Below, one piece after another: positions 49,894-58,894 of a stretch of 64,000 bases of DNA; the stretch's first letter is position 1, and each line of letters opens with the position of its first letter. The position numbers were made by a program, and so were the translations under genes. Source of the stretch: Ferrimonas pelagia (GTDB lineage Bacteria; Pseudomonadota; Gammaproteobacteria; Enterobacterales; Shewanellaceae). Location: NCBI RefSeq assembly GCF_039543565.1, contig NZ_BAABJZ010000098.1, forward strand, positions 34,293-98,292, given 5' to 3'. The notes beneath the pieces are model-generated. The model did no database searches, was not told the DNA's origin, and saw nothing but the letters and a program-made list of their open reading frames with translations.

Positions 49894-51835
49894 TTACCGT
49901 TTAGCTGCTTGGCACTATCTGTATGGCAAACCGGAACAATCGGGCCAGATCCGCTCCGAGCCGGAACACTTTCAGGTCAGTGAAGTCCTGCCTTTCCGGC
50001 CTGACGGCGAGGGGGAAAATCACCTTATCCACGTTGAAAAGCGCGGCCTGACCACCCATCAGGTGGCCCGAATGTTGGCGCAATTCGCCAACGTGCCAGA
50101 GAAAGATGTGTCCTGGGCAGGGTTGAAGGATAAGCATGGCGTGACCCGCCAGTGGCTGTGTGTGCGGATCCCCGGTAAACTGAACCCTGAGTGGTCCAAG
50201 CTCAACTCCGAGCAGCTCACCATCCTTGAGGCGGACCGAACCCTGAAAAAGCTGCGTCCCGGTGCGTTATTGGGCAATCGTTTCCGCATCGCGGTGGCAG
50301 GAATTGAGGATGTGGCAGCGCTCGAAGGGCGTCTGGCTCAGATCGCGCAGGGCGTGCCGAATTACTATGGCGAGCAACGCTTTGGTCATGGCGGTCAAAA
50401 CGTCAACCGTGCGGCGGAGATGTTCACCGGCCGGCGGGTCAAGGATCGCAACAAACGCAGTCTGTATCTGTCTGCTGCACGCAGTTTCCTGTTCAATCAC
50501 GCGGTTTCGGCCCGCTTAAGCCAACACGGCTTGACGCCTTTGGACGGTGAGGCGGTGATGCTCGCCGGCACCAACAGCTTTTTCGTCGCCGAGCAGTGGG
50601 ATGAAACCAACCTGGGGCGCCTCGCCCAGCGCGATATCGAGTTGTCGGCCCCTTTGTTTGGCGATGGCGGCGGTGGCAGCCAGGGAGAAGCTGGCGAGTT
50701 TGAGGGCCAGGTGGCGGCGCAGTGGCCGGTCCTGATCGAAGGCTTGGCATCGGCGCGGATGCAACCCGAGCGCCGTCGCCTGTTGCTCAAGCCGGAGGGG
50801 CTGAAGCACTGGCAGCAGGATGGCCTATTGTGGCTGGACTTTATGCTGCCGGCGGGCGCTTTTGCCACCAGCATTTTACGAGAGTTGGTGGACTATCGGG
50901 ATGCGCAGGCCATCGTGCTGACGACGCCAAGCACAACGCCAAGCACAACGCAGACTCCCGCAGAACGCGAGCCTGCCGCCGTGGCGGCGCCGGAGTCGAT
51001 TGAGCCAACGCCGTCGGTTGCTCCAGCAGCGGCGCCGAGCATCAAGCTCGAGGCGCAGGACGTGGCTGTGGTGCCGGCCCCGGTGCCGATGACGATCCTG
51101 ATCAGCAACGACGATGGTGTGCATGCACCGGGGATCAAGGCGCTGTCGGATGCGTTAAGCCCGATCGCTCGCACCACAACGGTAGCACCGGATCGCAACT
51201 GCTCCGGTGCCTCCAATTCGTTGACCCTGACCAATCCGCTGCGGATCCAGACGCTCGACAACGGCTATATCCAGGTAAACGGCACCCCGACCGATTGCGT
51301 ACATCTGGCGATCCGCGAGCTGATGGACGGCGAGCCGGATCTGGTGGTCTCTGGGATCAATGCCGGCGCAAACTTGGGGGATGACACCATCTACTCGGGC
51401 ACCGTAGCCGCGGCGATGGAGGGGCGTCACCTAGGTCTGCCAACCATAGCGGTATCCCTAGTCGGGCGTGAACTGCAACACTATGACACCGCCGCGGCGG
51501 TCACCCGGCAGATCGTCGAAGGCTTGCAGCAACGGCCGTTGCCGAAAGACATGATCCTGAACATCAATGTGCCGGATCTGCCGCTGGCGCAGATCAAGGG
51601 GACCCGGGTTACGCGGTTGGGCAACCGGCACAAGGCGGAAGGCATGGTGTGCACCAAGGATCCGGCTGGCCGTACCATTTTTTGGCTGGGTCCCCCGGGT
51701 CAGGAGCAGGACAGCGGCGAAGGCACGGACTTTCACGCCGTGGCGAACGGTTATGTCTCGGTGACGCCACTGAAAGTGGACTTGACGGCGCATGAGCAGT
51801 TAGCCAGCCTGCAGACTTGGGTTGGGCAATTATGA
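49886..51835 (+). CDS. truD-surE: TruD-SurE fusion: tRNA pseudouridine-13 synthase plus 5'-nucleotidase SurE
   Basis: 649 residues in one open frame. Residues about 1-343 are TruD, which makes pseudouridine 13 in tRNA-Glu: catalytic Asp82 in WAGLKDKHGVTRQW, YGEQRFGHGGQNV and the C-terminal LPAGAFATSILRELVDYRD are present. Residues about 346-401 are a Thr/Pro/Ala/Glu-rich linker (TTPSTTPSTT, EPTPSVAPAAAP). Residues 402-649 are a full SurE: MTILISNDDGVHAPG, APDRNCSGAS and VSGINAGANLGDDTIYSGTVAAAMEG carry the metal and phosphate residues. The usual arrangement is two overlapping genes. The SurE Met (51089) has no good ribosome-binding site. pcm overlaps the stop. Confidence 0.95.
   Translation: MTDYRLAAWHYLYGKPEQSGQIRSEPEHFQVSEVLPFRPDGEGENHLIHVEKRGLTTHQVARMLAQFANVPEKDVSWAGLKDKHGVTRQWLCVRIPGKLNPEWSKLNSEQLTILEADRTLKKLRPGALLGNRFRIAVAGIEDVAALEGRLAQIAQGVPNYYGEQRFGHGGQNVNRAAEMFTGRRVKDRNKRSLYLSAARSFLFNHAVSARLSQHGLTPLDGEAVMLAGTNSFFVAEQWDETNLGRLAQRDIELSAPLFGDGGGGSQGEAGEFEGQVAAQWPVLIEGLASARMQPERRRLLLKPEGLKHWQQDGLLWLDFMLPAGAFATSILRELVDYRDAQAIVLTTPSTTPSTTQTPAEREPAAVAAPESIEPTPSVAPAAAPSIKLEAQDVAVVPAPVPMTILISNDDGVHAPGIKALSDALSPIARTTTVAPDRNCSGASNSLTLTNPLRIQTLDNGYIQVNGTPTDCVHLAIRELMDGEPDLVVSGINAGANLGDDTIYSGTVAAAMEGRHLGLPTIAVSLVGRELQHYDTAAAVTRQIVEGLQQRPLPKDMILNINVPDLPLAQIKGTRVTRLGNRHKAEGMVCTKDPAGRTIFWLGPPGQEQDSGEGTDFHAVANGYVSVTPLKVDLTAHEQLASLQTWVGQL
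50921..50953 (+). repeat. 12-bp direct repeats encoding the start of the TruD-SurE linker
   Basis: Two near-identical 12-base units (50921-50932 and 50933-50944) and a partial third (50945-50953), each with ACGCCAAGC, encode TTPSTTPSTT. They mark where the linker begins and may vary in copy number by slippage without breaking the frame. Confidence 0.85.
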
Positions 51836-52470
51836 GTACGGTGATGCAGGGCTATGGCAGCCGGTTAGTGCAGCAGTTACATCAAGGCGGGATCCGCGAT
51901 CCGCGTGTGCTGGAGGTGATCGGTCGGATCCCGCGTCAGCTCTTTGTGGAAGGCGCACTGGGGGCGCGTGCCTGGGAGAATACCGCCTTGCCGATCGGCG
52001 CAGGGCAGACCATCTCTCAGCCTTACATCGTCGCGCGGATGACTGAACTGTTGCTGGACGGCTTGCCGACGGGACCGGTGCTGGAGCTGGGAACCGGCTC
52101 CGGTTATCAGGCGGCGGTGCTGGCCAGTCTCGTGCCCCAGCTGTGCACGGTTGAGCGGATCAAGAGCTTGCAGATCCTGGCGCGCCGTCGCCTTAAGCAG
52201 TTGGATCTGCATAACATCGCCTTCAAGTATGGCGATGGTTGGCAAGGCTGGCCGAGCAAGGCGCCCTTTGCCGGGATCTTGGTGACAGCGGCTGCCAGCG
52301 ACGTGCCCACCGCCTTGCTTCAACAATTGATGGATGGCGGTCGCCTAGTGATCCCCGTCGGCGAGCAGGAGCAAGTGCTGCGAGTGATCCAGCGCAGCGG
52401 AGACCGCTTTACCAGTCAAGATGTGGAAGCGGTGCGTTTTGTTCCCCTGGTGCAAGGGGCGACAGAGTAA
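51832..52470 (+). CDS. pcm: Pcm, protein-L-isoaspartate O-methyltransferase
   Basis: 212 residues from ATG 51832, overlapping the fusion's stop as ATGA; TTG 51817 is an unlikely alternative. It methylates isoaspartyl residues to repair aged proteins. LPIGAGQTISQPYIVARMTELL, ELGTGSGYQAAVLASL (SAM site) and the C-terminal GGRLVIPVGEQ are conserved. The order surE-pcm-nlpD-rpoS is a conserved stationary-phase cluster. Confidence 0.97.
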   Translation: MSTVMQGYGSRLVQQLHQGGIRDPRVLEVIGRIPRQLFVEGALGARAWENTALPIGAGQTISQPYIVARMTELLLDGLPTGPVLELGTGSGYQAAVLASLVPQLCTVERIKSLQILARRRLKQLDLHNIAFKYGDGWQGWPSKAPFAGILVTAAASDVPTALLQQLMDGGRLVIPVGEQEQVLRVIQRSGDRFTSQDVEAVRFVPLVQGATE

Positions 52471-52489
52471 ACCTTTGATGGGAGTGTGG

Positions 52490-53392
52490 ATGAAACGGAT
52501 GTCGGCTCGTGGTTTGCGTGCGTTTATGGCCACGCTGTCGGTGGTCTTGGTGGTTGGCTGCAGCTTGCAGCAAGCGCCTGCACCGGTCAGCAGCCTGCAC
52601 ACGGGCAGCAGTTATCGCGAGCGCGCTCCGGGCAGCATTTCGGGGCCAAGCTATACCGTCAAGCGAGGGGATACCCTGTATTCGATCGCCTGGGCGGCGG
52701 ATCAGGATTTTCGTTCCCTAGCGCGGCGAAACCAACTGGATCAGAGCTACACCATCTATCCGGGACAGATCCTGCAACTGGCGGCGTCAAAGAAAAAATC
52801 TACGACGCCCGTTTCCTCTGCCAGTGCCGGTCAAAAATCCACCAAGCCCAGTGTGAATGCGCCCTCTGAAGTGAAAGCCACTGTTTCGACCCCAACTCGC
52901 CAAGTAAAAACAGTGGTTGATCCCACTCCGCAGCCTCGTTATGCTGGGGCTATGTCGTCACAAACTGTTAACAAGCAGGCGGCGGCACAAACACAGCAAA
53001 CAGCTGCTCTACCCACCAAGGTTTCTCGCTGGCAATGGCCAACAAGCGGACAAGTGATCCGAGGCTTTTCGTCCGCTGAGCAGGGAAACAAGGGTTTGGA
53101 CATTGCCGCGGCGGAGGGAACGCCGGTGGTCAGTGCCGCCACAGGAAGAGTGGTTTACGCCGGAAGCGCGTTGCGGGGCTACGGAAAATTGATCATCGTG
53201 AAACACAGTGATGATTACCTCAGTGCCTATGCCCACAACAAGCGGATCCTGGTGAAAGAAAAGCAACAGGTCAGTGCCGGAGAGAAGATCGCGGAAGTGG
53301 GTAAAAGCGATGCAGATCGCGCCATGCTTCATTTTGAGATCCGCTATCAAGGCAAGTCAGTCGACCCCATGCGTTATTTGCCCCGCCGATAA
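52490..53392 (+). CDS. nlpD: NlpD, LytM-domain lipoprotein activator of amidase
   Basis: 300 residues from ATG 52490 (GGAG upstream). A lipoprotein signal with lipobox LVVGC is followed by LysM (SYTVKRGDTLYSIAWAADQDFRSLARRNQL), a Ser/Thr/Pro-rich linker and a LytM/M23 domain. The first metal site reads GLDIA without the His of active peptidases, so the domain is degenerate, as in E. coli NlpD, which activates AmiC. Promoters of rpoS are often inside nlpD. Confidence 0.95.
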   Translation: MKRMSARGLRAFMATLSVVLVVGCSLQQAPAPVSSLHTGSSYRERAPGSISGPSYTVKRGDTLYSIAWAADQDFRSLARRNQLDQSYTIYPGQILQLAASKKKSTTPVSSASAGQKSTKPSVNAPSEVKATVSTPTRQVKTVVDPTPQPRYAGAMSSQTVNKQAAAQTQQTAALPTKVSRWQWPTSGQVIRGFSSAEQGNKGLDIAAAEGTPVVSAATGRVVYAGSALRGYGKLIIVKHSDDYLSAYAHNKRILVKEKQQVSAGEKIAEVGKSDADRAMLHFEIRYQGKSVDPMRYLPRR

Positions 53393-53426
53393 GGGGAGAC
53401 GGTTGTCAGCTCAGGGAGGATACGCC

Positions 53427-53441
53427 GTGAATACCGAATGA
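53427..53441 (+). other. Possible four-codon leader ORF before rpoS
   Basis: GTG-AAT-ACC-GAA-TGA, six bases after GGGAGGA, ends on an overlapping ATG. A strong ribosome-binding site serving only this mini-ORF is curious. No evidence that it is translated. Confidence 0.25.
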
Positions 53442-53470
53442 TGGTTTGGGAACAACTGGGAGATCCGCCT

Positions 53471-54466
53471 ATGAATCTGAAAAGCAACGCGTTTGAAGAT
53501 ACGGCTGCAGTTGATTTAAGCGGTAATGCAGGGGCCGCAAGTGCCTCTCGTGAAATCGAAGCTCGTAATGAACCGGAAGCCAAAGACAACGCTTCCAACA
53601 TCGACCAACTGGTCCAGGATGATCTGCAAAAGAACCTGGATGCGACGCAGCTCTACCTCAGCGAAATTGGATTTTCGCCCCTCCTGACCGCCGAAGAGGA
53701 GGTCTACTATGCCCGCCGTGCACAAAAGGACTGTGCAAAATCGCGCAATCGCATGATCGAGAGCAACCTGCGTCTTGTGGTTAAGATCGCCCGTCGCTAC
53801 AACAATCGTGGATTGGCGTTATTGGATCTGATCGAAGAGGGCAATCTGGGCCTGATCCGAGCCGTCGAAAAGTTCGATCCTGAGCGCGGCTTCCGCTTTT
53901 CAACCTACGCCACTTGGTGGATCCGTCAGACCATTGAGCGGGCCATCATGAATCAGACCCGCACCATTCGTCTGCCCATCCATGTGGTGAAAGAGTTAAA
54001 TGTCTATCTGCGCACGGCGCGGGAGTTGGCTCACAGCCTCGATCATGAGCCGACCGCAGAAGAGATCGCCGAGAAGCTGGATAAGCCGGTTGAGGACGTC
54101 AGCCGGATGCTCAAACTTAACGAGAAGATCAGCTCGGTCGATACCCCGATCGGCGGGGATTCCGACAAGGCGCTGTTGGATGTGATCGCCGATGACGATC
54201 GGGTGTGCCCCGAAGTCCAGGCGCAGGATGATGATATCAAAGAGTCCGTGGTGCGCTGGTTGGATGAACTCAATGGCAAGCAGCGCGAAGTGTTGGCGCG
54301 CCGGTTTGGCTTGTTGGGCTATGAGCCGTCGACGCTAGAGGATGTCGGGCGTGAGATCGGCTTAACCCGAGAGCGGGTCAGGCAGATCCAGGTGGAGGCC
54401 CTACGGCGTTTACGTGAGCTTATCGGCTCACAGGGGTTGTCGATAGAGGCGCTGTTTAAAGCCTGA
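53471..54466 (+). CDS. rpoS: RpoS, stationary-phase sigma factor
   Basis: 331 residues from ATG 53471 (GGGAG eight bases upstream); an in-frame ATG at 53438 lacks a well-placed site. Regions: 1.2 DATQLYLSEIGFSPLLTAEEEVYYARRA, 2 NLRLVVKIARRYNNRGLALLDLIEEGN with FSTYATWWIRQTIERAI, 3, and 4.2 TLEDVGREIGLTRERVRQIQ. The N-terminal 50 residues differ from E. coli, as is common. It is downstream of nlpD and convergent with mutS. Confidence 0.97.
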   Translation: MNLKSNAFEDTAAVDLSGNAGAASASREIEARNEPEAKDNASNIDQLVQDDLQKNLDATQLYLSEIGFSPLLTAEEEVYYARRAQKDCAKSRNRMIESNLRLVVKIARRYNNRGLALLDLIEEGNLGLIRAVEKFDPERGFRFSTYATWWIRQTIERAIMNQTRTIRLPIHVVKELNVYLRTARELAHSLDHEPTAEEIAEKLDKPVEDVSRMLKLNEKISSVDTPIGGDSDKALLDVIADDDRVCPEVQAQDDDIKESVVRWLDELNGKQREVLARRFGLLGYEPSTLEDVGREIGLTRERVRQIQVEALRRLRELIGSQGLSIEALFKA

Positions 54467-54487
54467 ACGACGCCAGTGCCAAGTAAC

Positions 54488-54510
54488 AACGCCGCCCGAG
54501 AGGCGGCGTT
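54488..54510. terminator. Terminator between rpoS and mutS
   Basis: Perfect nine-base stem AACGCCGCC (54488-54496) / GGCGGCGTT (54502-54510), loop CGAGA. The genes converge on it; there is no long T run on either side. Confidence 0.75.
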
Positions 54511-54531
54511 GCTATATGTGCAGCTTAGGGA

Positions 54532-57099
54532 TCAGAGCTGGGCTTTCAGTTGATAGAGCAGATCCAGCGCCTGACGCGGGCTGAGATCGTCCAGCTGGCA
54601 GCTGTCCAAGCGGTCGAGCACCGGGTGGGGCTCCGGCAGCAGCGGCAGCGGGTTGGCGGTGGGCTGGGCACTGAGCACGGTCTGGCTATCCTGTTGTTCC
54701 AATTGTGCCAGACGCAGTTTGGCGGCGTGGACGACGGTTTTCGGCACCCCGGCTAACGCGGCGACCTGCAAGCCGTAACTGCGACTGGCTGGCCCCTCTT
54801 GGACGGCGTGCATAAAGGCGATGGTATCGCCGTGCTCGACCGCATCGAGGTGCACATTGACCACGCCTTCGAGGCGCTCCGGTAGCTGGGTCAGTTCAAA
54901 ATAATGGGTGGCGAACAGCGTCTGCGCCTGGATCTGGGTGGCCAGATGCTCGGCCGCCGCCCACGCGAGGGACAAACCGTCATAGGTGGACGTGCCGCGT
55001 CCGATCTCATCCATCAACACCAGCGAGTTGGCGGTGGCATTATTGAGGATATTGGCGGTTTCGGTCATCTCGACCATAAAGGTCGAGCGGCCGGAGGCCA
55101 GATCGTCCGATGCCCCGATCCGAGTAAAGATCCGATCGATCGGGCCCAGTACCGCATGCTCTGCGGGCACAAAGCTGCCGATGTGGCCCAGCAGGGCGAT
55201 CAAGGCGGTCTGCCGCATATAGGTCGACTTACCCCCCATATTGGGGCCGGTGACGATCAGCATGCGTCGGCTGGGGGACAGCTGAACCGGGTTAGCGATA
55301 AAGGGATCCTTCAGCACCTGCTCGACCACAGGGTGACGGCCGCCATCGACACTGATCCCCGGCTGCTCGGTCAACTGCGGCCGGCAGTAATTCAGGGTGT
55401 CGGCCCGCTCTGCCAGCGTTTGCAACACGTCCAGCTCGGCGCAGGCAAAAGCGGATTCCTGCAGCGCGGCCAGCGCCGGGAACAGCAGATCGAACAGCTC
55501 TTCGTACAGCCGCTTCTCCAGTGCCAAGGCTCTGCCCTGACTGGTCAGCACCTTGTCTTCGTGCTCTTTGAGCTCAGCGATGATGTAGCGTTCGGTGTTC
55601 TTCAGGGTCTGGCGGCGGACATAGTCGGCCGGGACCAATGCGGATTGGGCTCGGCTGACCTCAATAAAGTAGCCATGCACCTTGTTGTAGCCCACCTTCA
55701 AGGTGGCAATGCCGCTGCGCTCGCGTTCGCGCTGCTCGAGCTTCACCAGGTAATCGGTCGCCCCTTTGGACAGTGCACGCAGCTCATCCAGCTCAGCGTT
55801 ATAGCCCTCGGCGAGCACGCCGCCATCGCGGATCACCACCGGCGGGTTGTCGCAGATCGCCCGTTGCAGCAGCGTGAGCTGTTCGGGGAAGGTGCTGATC
55901 CGATTGGCGAGGTTGTTGATCTTTCGCCCGCTCAGCTCCTGCATCAGATCTTGCAGCGTCGGCAGTTGTGCCAGCGCGATCCGCAAACGGCTGAGATCCC
56001 GCGGGCGGGCGCTGCGCAGGGCCAAGCGGGCCAGGACGCGCTCCATATCGCCGATGGGCTTGAGCGCCTCGGCCAACTCGCCGAACAGGCCGAGCTCCTT
56101 GATGGCGGCAACCGTATCGAGTCGCTCTTCCAGCACGCTGCGCTGGGTCAAGGGTTGATGCAACCAGCGCTTCAGCAGGCGGGAGCCCATGGCGGTGGCG
56201 CTGTGATCCAGCACCTGAGCCAGGGTGTTGTCGATCCCACCGGACAGGTTATGGGTCAGCTCCAGATTGCGTCGGGTGGCCGCGTCCAGCACGATGTGGT
56301 GGCCGTCTTGCTCACGGATGACACTGCGAATATGGGGCAGGGCCGTGCGTTGGGTGTCTTTGACGTATTGCATCAGACAGCCCGCGGCGCAGATCGCGCG
56401 CTCGGCGTGTTCGACCCCAAAGCCGGACAGATCTCGGGTGCCAAATTGGTTGTTCAGCAGTTGGCGGGCGGTGCCCAATTCGAATTCCCACTCCGGCCGG
56501 CGACGCAGCCCCTTGAAGGCTTCGATCAGATCCATGCGGGGGAACAGCTCGGGATAGAGCAGCTCGGCGGGGTGGGTGCGCTGCAGCTCGGCTGACAGGG
56601 CTTCATCATCCGCCAGCTCATTGACGACAAAGCGACCGGAGGCGATGTCCAGAGTGGCGTAGCCGTATTGACCGCGCAGCTCATAGACGGCCGCCAGCAG
56701 GTTATCGCGCCGCTCTTCCAGCAGCGCTTCGTCGGTGACCGTGCCTGGGGTGACGATGCGCACAACCTGACGTTCGACCGGCCCCTTGCTGGTGGCGGGA
56801 TCGCCGATCTGCTCACAGATGGCGGCGGATTCGCCGCGCTGTACCAGACGGGCCAAGTAGCCTTCGACGGCATGGTAAGGAACGCCCGCCATTGGAATGG
56901 GATCGCCGGCGGCGTGGCCGCGCGCGGTCAGGGAGATGTCCAGCAGTTCAGAGGCTTTCTTGGCGTCGTCAAAGAACAGCTCGTAGAAATCGCCCATCCG
57001 ATAAAACAGCAGCACTTCGGGGTGCTGGGCTTTGATGGTGAGGTATTGACGCATCATCGGCGTGTGCTGTTCGAGATCAGTGCTCTTGAGCTTGGACAC
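54532..57099 (-). CDS. mutS: MutS DNA mismatch repair ATPase
   Basis: 855 residues from GTG 57099 (GGGAGA five bases upstream), giving MSKLKSTDLEQHTPMMRQYL, in register with E. coli (853); ATG 57111 is the alternative and lacks a site. Mismatch-reading FYELF sits in RMGDFYELFFDDAK. Walker A is GPNMGGKSTYMRQ and Walker B LVLMDEIGRGTSTYDG. The C-terminal tail has the oligomerisation region. Divergent from recA. Confidence 0.97.
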   Translation of the reverse strand: MSKLKSTDLEQHTPMMRQYLTIKAQHPEVLLFYRMGDFYELFFDDAKKASELLDISLTARGHAAGDPIPMAGVPYHAVEGYLARLVQRGESAAICEQIGDPATSKGPVERQVVRIVTPGTVTDEALLEERRDNLLAAVYELRGQYGYATLDIASGRFVVNELADDEALSAELQRTHPAELLYPELFPRMDLIEAFKGLRRRPEWEFELGTARQLLNNQFGTRDLSGFGVEHAERAICAAGCLMQYVKDTQRTALPHIRSVIREQDGHHIVLDAATRRNLELTHNLSGGIDNTLAQVLDHSATAMGSRLLKRWLHQPLTQRSVLEERLDTVAAIKELGLFGELAEALKPIGDMERVLARLALRSARPRDLSRLRIALAQLPTLQDLMQELSGRKINNLANRISTFPEQLTLLQRAICDNPPVVIRDGGVLAEGYNAELDELRALSKGATDYLVKLEQRERERSGIATLKVGYNKVHGYFIEVSRAQSALVPADYVRRQTLKNTERYIIAELKEHEDKVLTSQGRALALEKRLYEELFDLLFPALAALQESAFACAELDVLQTLAERADTLNYCRPQLTEQPGISVDGGRHPVVEQVLKDPFIANPVQLSPSRRMLIVTGPNMGGKSTYMRQTALIALLGHIGSFVPAEHAVLGPIDRIFTRIGASDDLASGRSTFMVEMTETANILNNATANSLVLMDEIGRGTSTYDGLSLAWAAAEHLATQIQAQTLFATHYFELTQLPERLEGVVNVHLDAVEHGDTIAFMHAVQEGPASRSYGLQVAALAGVPKTVVHAAKLRLAQLEQQDSQTVLSAQPTANPLPLLPEPHPVLDRLDSCQLDDLSPRQALDLLYQLKAQL

Positions 57100-57190
57100 A
57101 AGGTCTCCCATTTGTTGGTTTTGGCAAACCCCATATGATACCGCAAAGCGGGGATCGCGCACGGGCCTGACGCGAATTTTCCATACAGGG

Positions 57191-57218
57191 TTGATACTGT
57201 ATGATTGTACAGTATACT
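57191..57218 (+). promoter_or_regulatory. recA promoter with embedded LexA box
   Basis: TTGATA (57191-57196), 16-base spacer, TATACT (57213-57218). The spacer is exactly a LexA box, CTGT-N8-ACAG (57197-57212). Binding of LexA would occlude both promoter elements, the classical SOS design. Confidence 0.93.
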
Positions 57219-57260
57219 AGCCCCATTGAACTTCACCGTATCGCCAACTCGGAGCTTGGA

Positions 57261-58298
57261 ATGGACGAAAATAAAAAACGCGCACTCAGTGCTGCGCTTG
57301 GTCAGATTGAGAAACAATTTGGTAAAGGGTCCATCATGCGCCTGGGCGATGCGACGACCATGGACATCGAATCGGTGTCTACCGGCTCGCTGGGCTTGGA
57401 CATTGCGCTGGGCATAGGCGGCTTGCCGTACGGTCGTATCGTTGAGATCTACGGTCCGGAATCTTCCGGTAAAACCACCATGACCTTGCAGGTAGTGGCG
57501 GAAGCGCAAAAGCAGGGCAAGACCTGTGCCTTCGTTGATGCCGAACACGCGCTGGATCCGGTTTACGCTGAGAAGCTGGGTGTGAATGTGGATGAGTTGC
57601 TGGTGTCTCAGCCGGATACCGGTGAGCAGGCGCTGGAGATCTGCGACATGCTGGTGCGTTCTGGCGCGGTGGACGTGGTGATCGTCGATTCCGTGGCGGC
57701 ACTAACGCCGAAAGCGGAAATTGAAGGCGAGATGGGCGACTCCCACGTGGGTCTGCAGGCCCGTTTGATGTCTCAGGCGCTGCGTAAGCTGACCGGTAAC
57801 ATCAAGCGCTCCAACACCCTGTGTATCTTCATTAACCAAATTCGTATGAAGATCGGTGTGATGTTCGGTTCGCCGGAAACCACCACGGGGGGTAACGCCC
57901 TGAAGTTCTATGCCTCTGTTCGTTTGGATATCCGCCGTATCGGTGCCATTAAAGATGGTGACGAAGTGGTGGGTAACGAAACCCGGGTGAAGGTCGTTAA
58001 GAACAAGGTGGCCCCACCGTTTAAGCAGTCTGAGTTCCAGATCCTGTATGGTCAGGGCACCTCGAAAGAGGGCGAGCTGATCGACTGGGGCGTGAAACAG
58101 AAGCTGGTCGAGAAGTCCGGTGCTTGGTACAGCTATAAGGGTGAGAAGATCGGTCAAGGTAAGGCCAACTCCATCCGCTTCCTGAAAGAGAACGTTGAGA
58201 TCTCCAACGAGATCGAAGGGCTGTTGCGGGCTCAGCTGTTGGTGAAGGCCGAGCCACAAGCTGAGCAAGAGAAGGAAGACGCGCCAGAGCCGTCCTGA
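57261..58298 (+). CDS. recA: RecA recombinase
   Basis: 345 residues from ATG 57261 with CGGAGCTTGG upstream; the longer frame from 57201 would begin inside the LexA box. Walker A GPESSGKTT, MAW-region NTLCIFINQIRMKIGVMFGSPETTTGGNALKFYASVRLDIRR and L2 loop are conserved. The acidic tail QEKEDAPEPS regulates filament formation. recX follows after four bases. Confidence 0.99.
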   Translation: MDENKKRALSAALGQIEKQFGKGSIMRLGDATTMDIESVSTGSLGLDIALGIGGLPYGRIVEIYGPESSGKTTMTLQVVAEAQKQGKTCAFVDAEHALDPVYAEKLGVNVDELLVSQPDTGEQALEICDMLVRSGAVDVVIVDSVAALTPKAEIEGEMGDSHVGLQARLMSQALRKLTGNIKRSNTLCIFINQIRMKIGVMFGSPETTTGGNALKFYASVRLDIRRIGAIKDGDEVVGNETRVKVVKNKVAPPFKQSEFQILYGQGTSKEGELIDWGVKQKLVEKSGAWYSYKGEKIGQGKANSIRFLKENVEISNEIEGLLRAQLLVKAEPQAEQEKEDAPEPS

Positions 58299-58302
58299 GC
58301 GG

Positions 58303-58764
58303 GTGAGCAAACCGGGTCAAGGCCAGAGTGCACTGGCCGCTGCGGTGGGACTGTTGTCCCGCCGTGATCATAGCCGTGGTGAGCTGGAGCGTAAGCTTCA
58401 GCACCGCGGCTTTTTGCATGAGGAGATCCAGCGGACACTGGCGCGGGTTCAGGCGCTGGGCTATCAAGATGAGGCGCGCTTTGCCGAGGGGTATGTGCGC
58501 TATCGCAGTCAAAGCGGCAAAGGCCCGCTGCGGCTTAGGGCTGAGTTGCATGAGCGGCAACTGGACGATGCGTTGATCCGTCAGGCTTTGGCACAACCAG
58601 AGCTGGATTGGTTTGCGTTGTGCCGTCTGGCCCGCCAGCGCAAGTTTGGTGATCTCCCCGCCTGCGATCCTAAGCTACGCCAGAAAATGCAGCGTTTTTT
58701 GGCTTATCGCGGTTTTGAGTACGAACAGATCCGTTACGCCTTGCAGCCCAATGGGGACGATTAA
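58303..58764 (+). CDS. recX: RecX regulatory protein
   Basis: 153 residues, GTG start just after recA and no clear ribosome-binding site, so it is probably translated by coupling. Three-helix repeats are seen: LLSRRDHSRGELERKLQHRGF, GYQDEARFAEGYVRYRSQSGKGPLRLRAELHERQLDD and the C-terminal KMQRFLAYRGFEYEQIRYAL. RecX limits RecA filament growth. Part of the SOS-regulated recA transcript by read-through. Confidence 0.94.
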   Translation: MSKPGQGQSALAAAVGLLSRRDHSRGELERKLQHRGFLHEEIQRTLARVQALGYQDEARFAEGYVRYRSQSGKGPLRLRAELHERQLDDALIRQALAQPELDWFALCRLARQRKFGDLPACDPKLRQKMQRFLAYRGFEYEQIRYALQPNGDD

Positions 58765-58894
58765 CCGGATCTGGCTCGACAAATTGGCCTGAATGCAGGC
58801 TAGCTCTGGTTTGCGGGGGGGGGTTGCGGATATAATTGCCGGTTTAGCCGCCCACCTTTGCGTGCGGCAATCGTCAGTTATTCAGGATGACCGT

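Noticed and set aside
49886..51835. Possibility that the truD-surE frame is a sequencing artefact
   Set aside because: Not fully excluded, but the linker is long, low in complexity and Pro/Ala-rich like a real linker, and both domains are complete. A single indel joining two overlapping genes would not create such a linker.
54904..56595. 563-codon plus-strand frame inside mutS
   Set aside because: Antisense shadow of a GC-rich gene; the minus strand encodes a complete MutS with all motifs.
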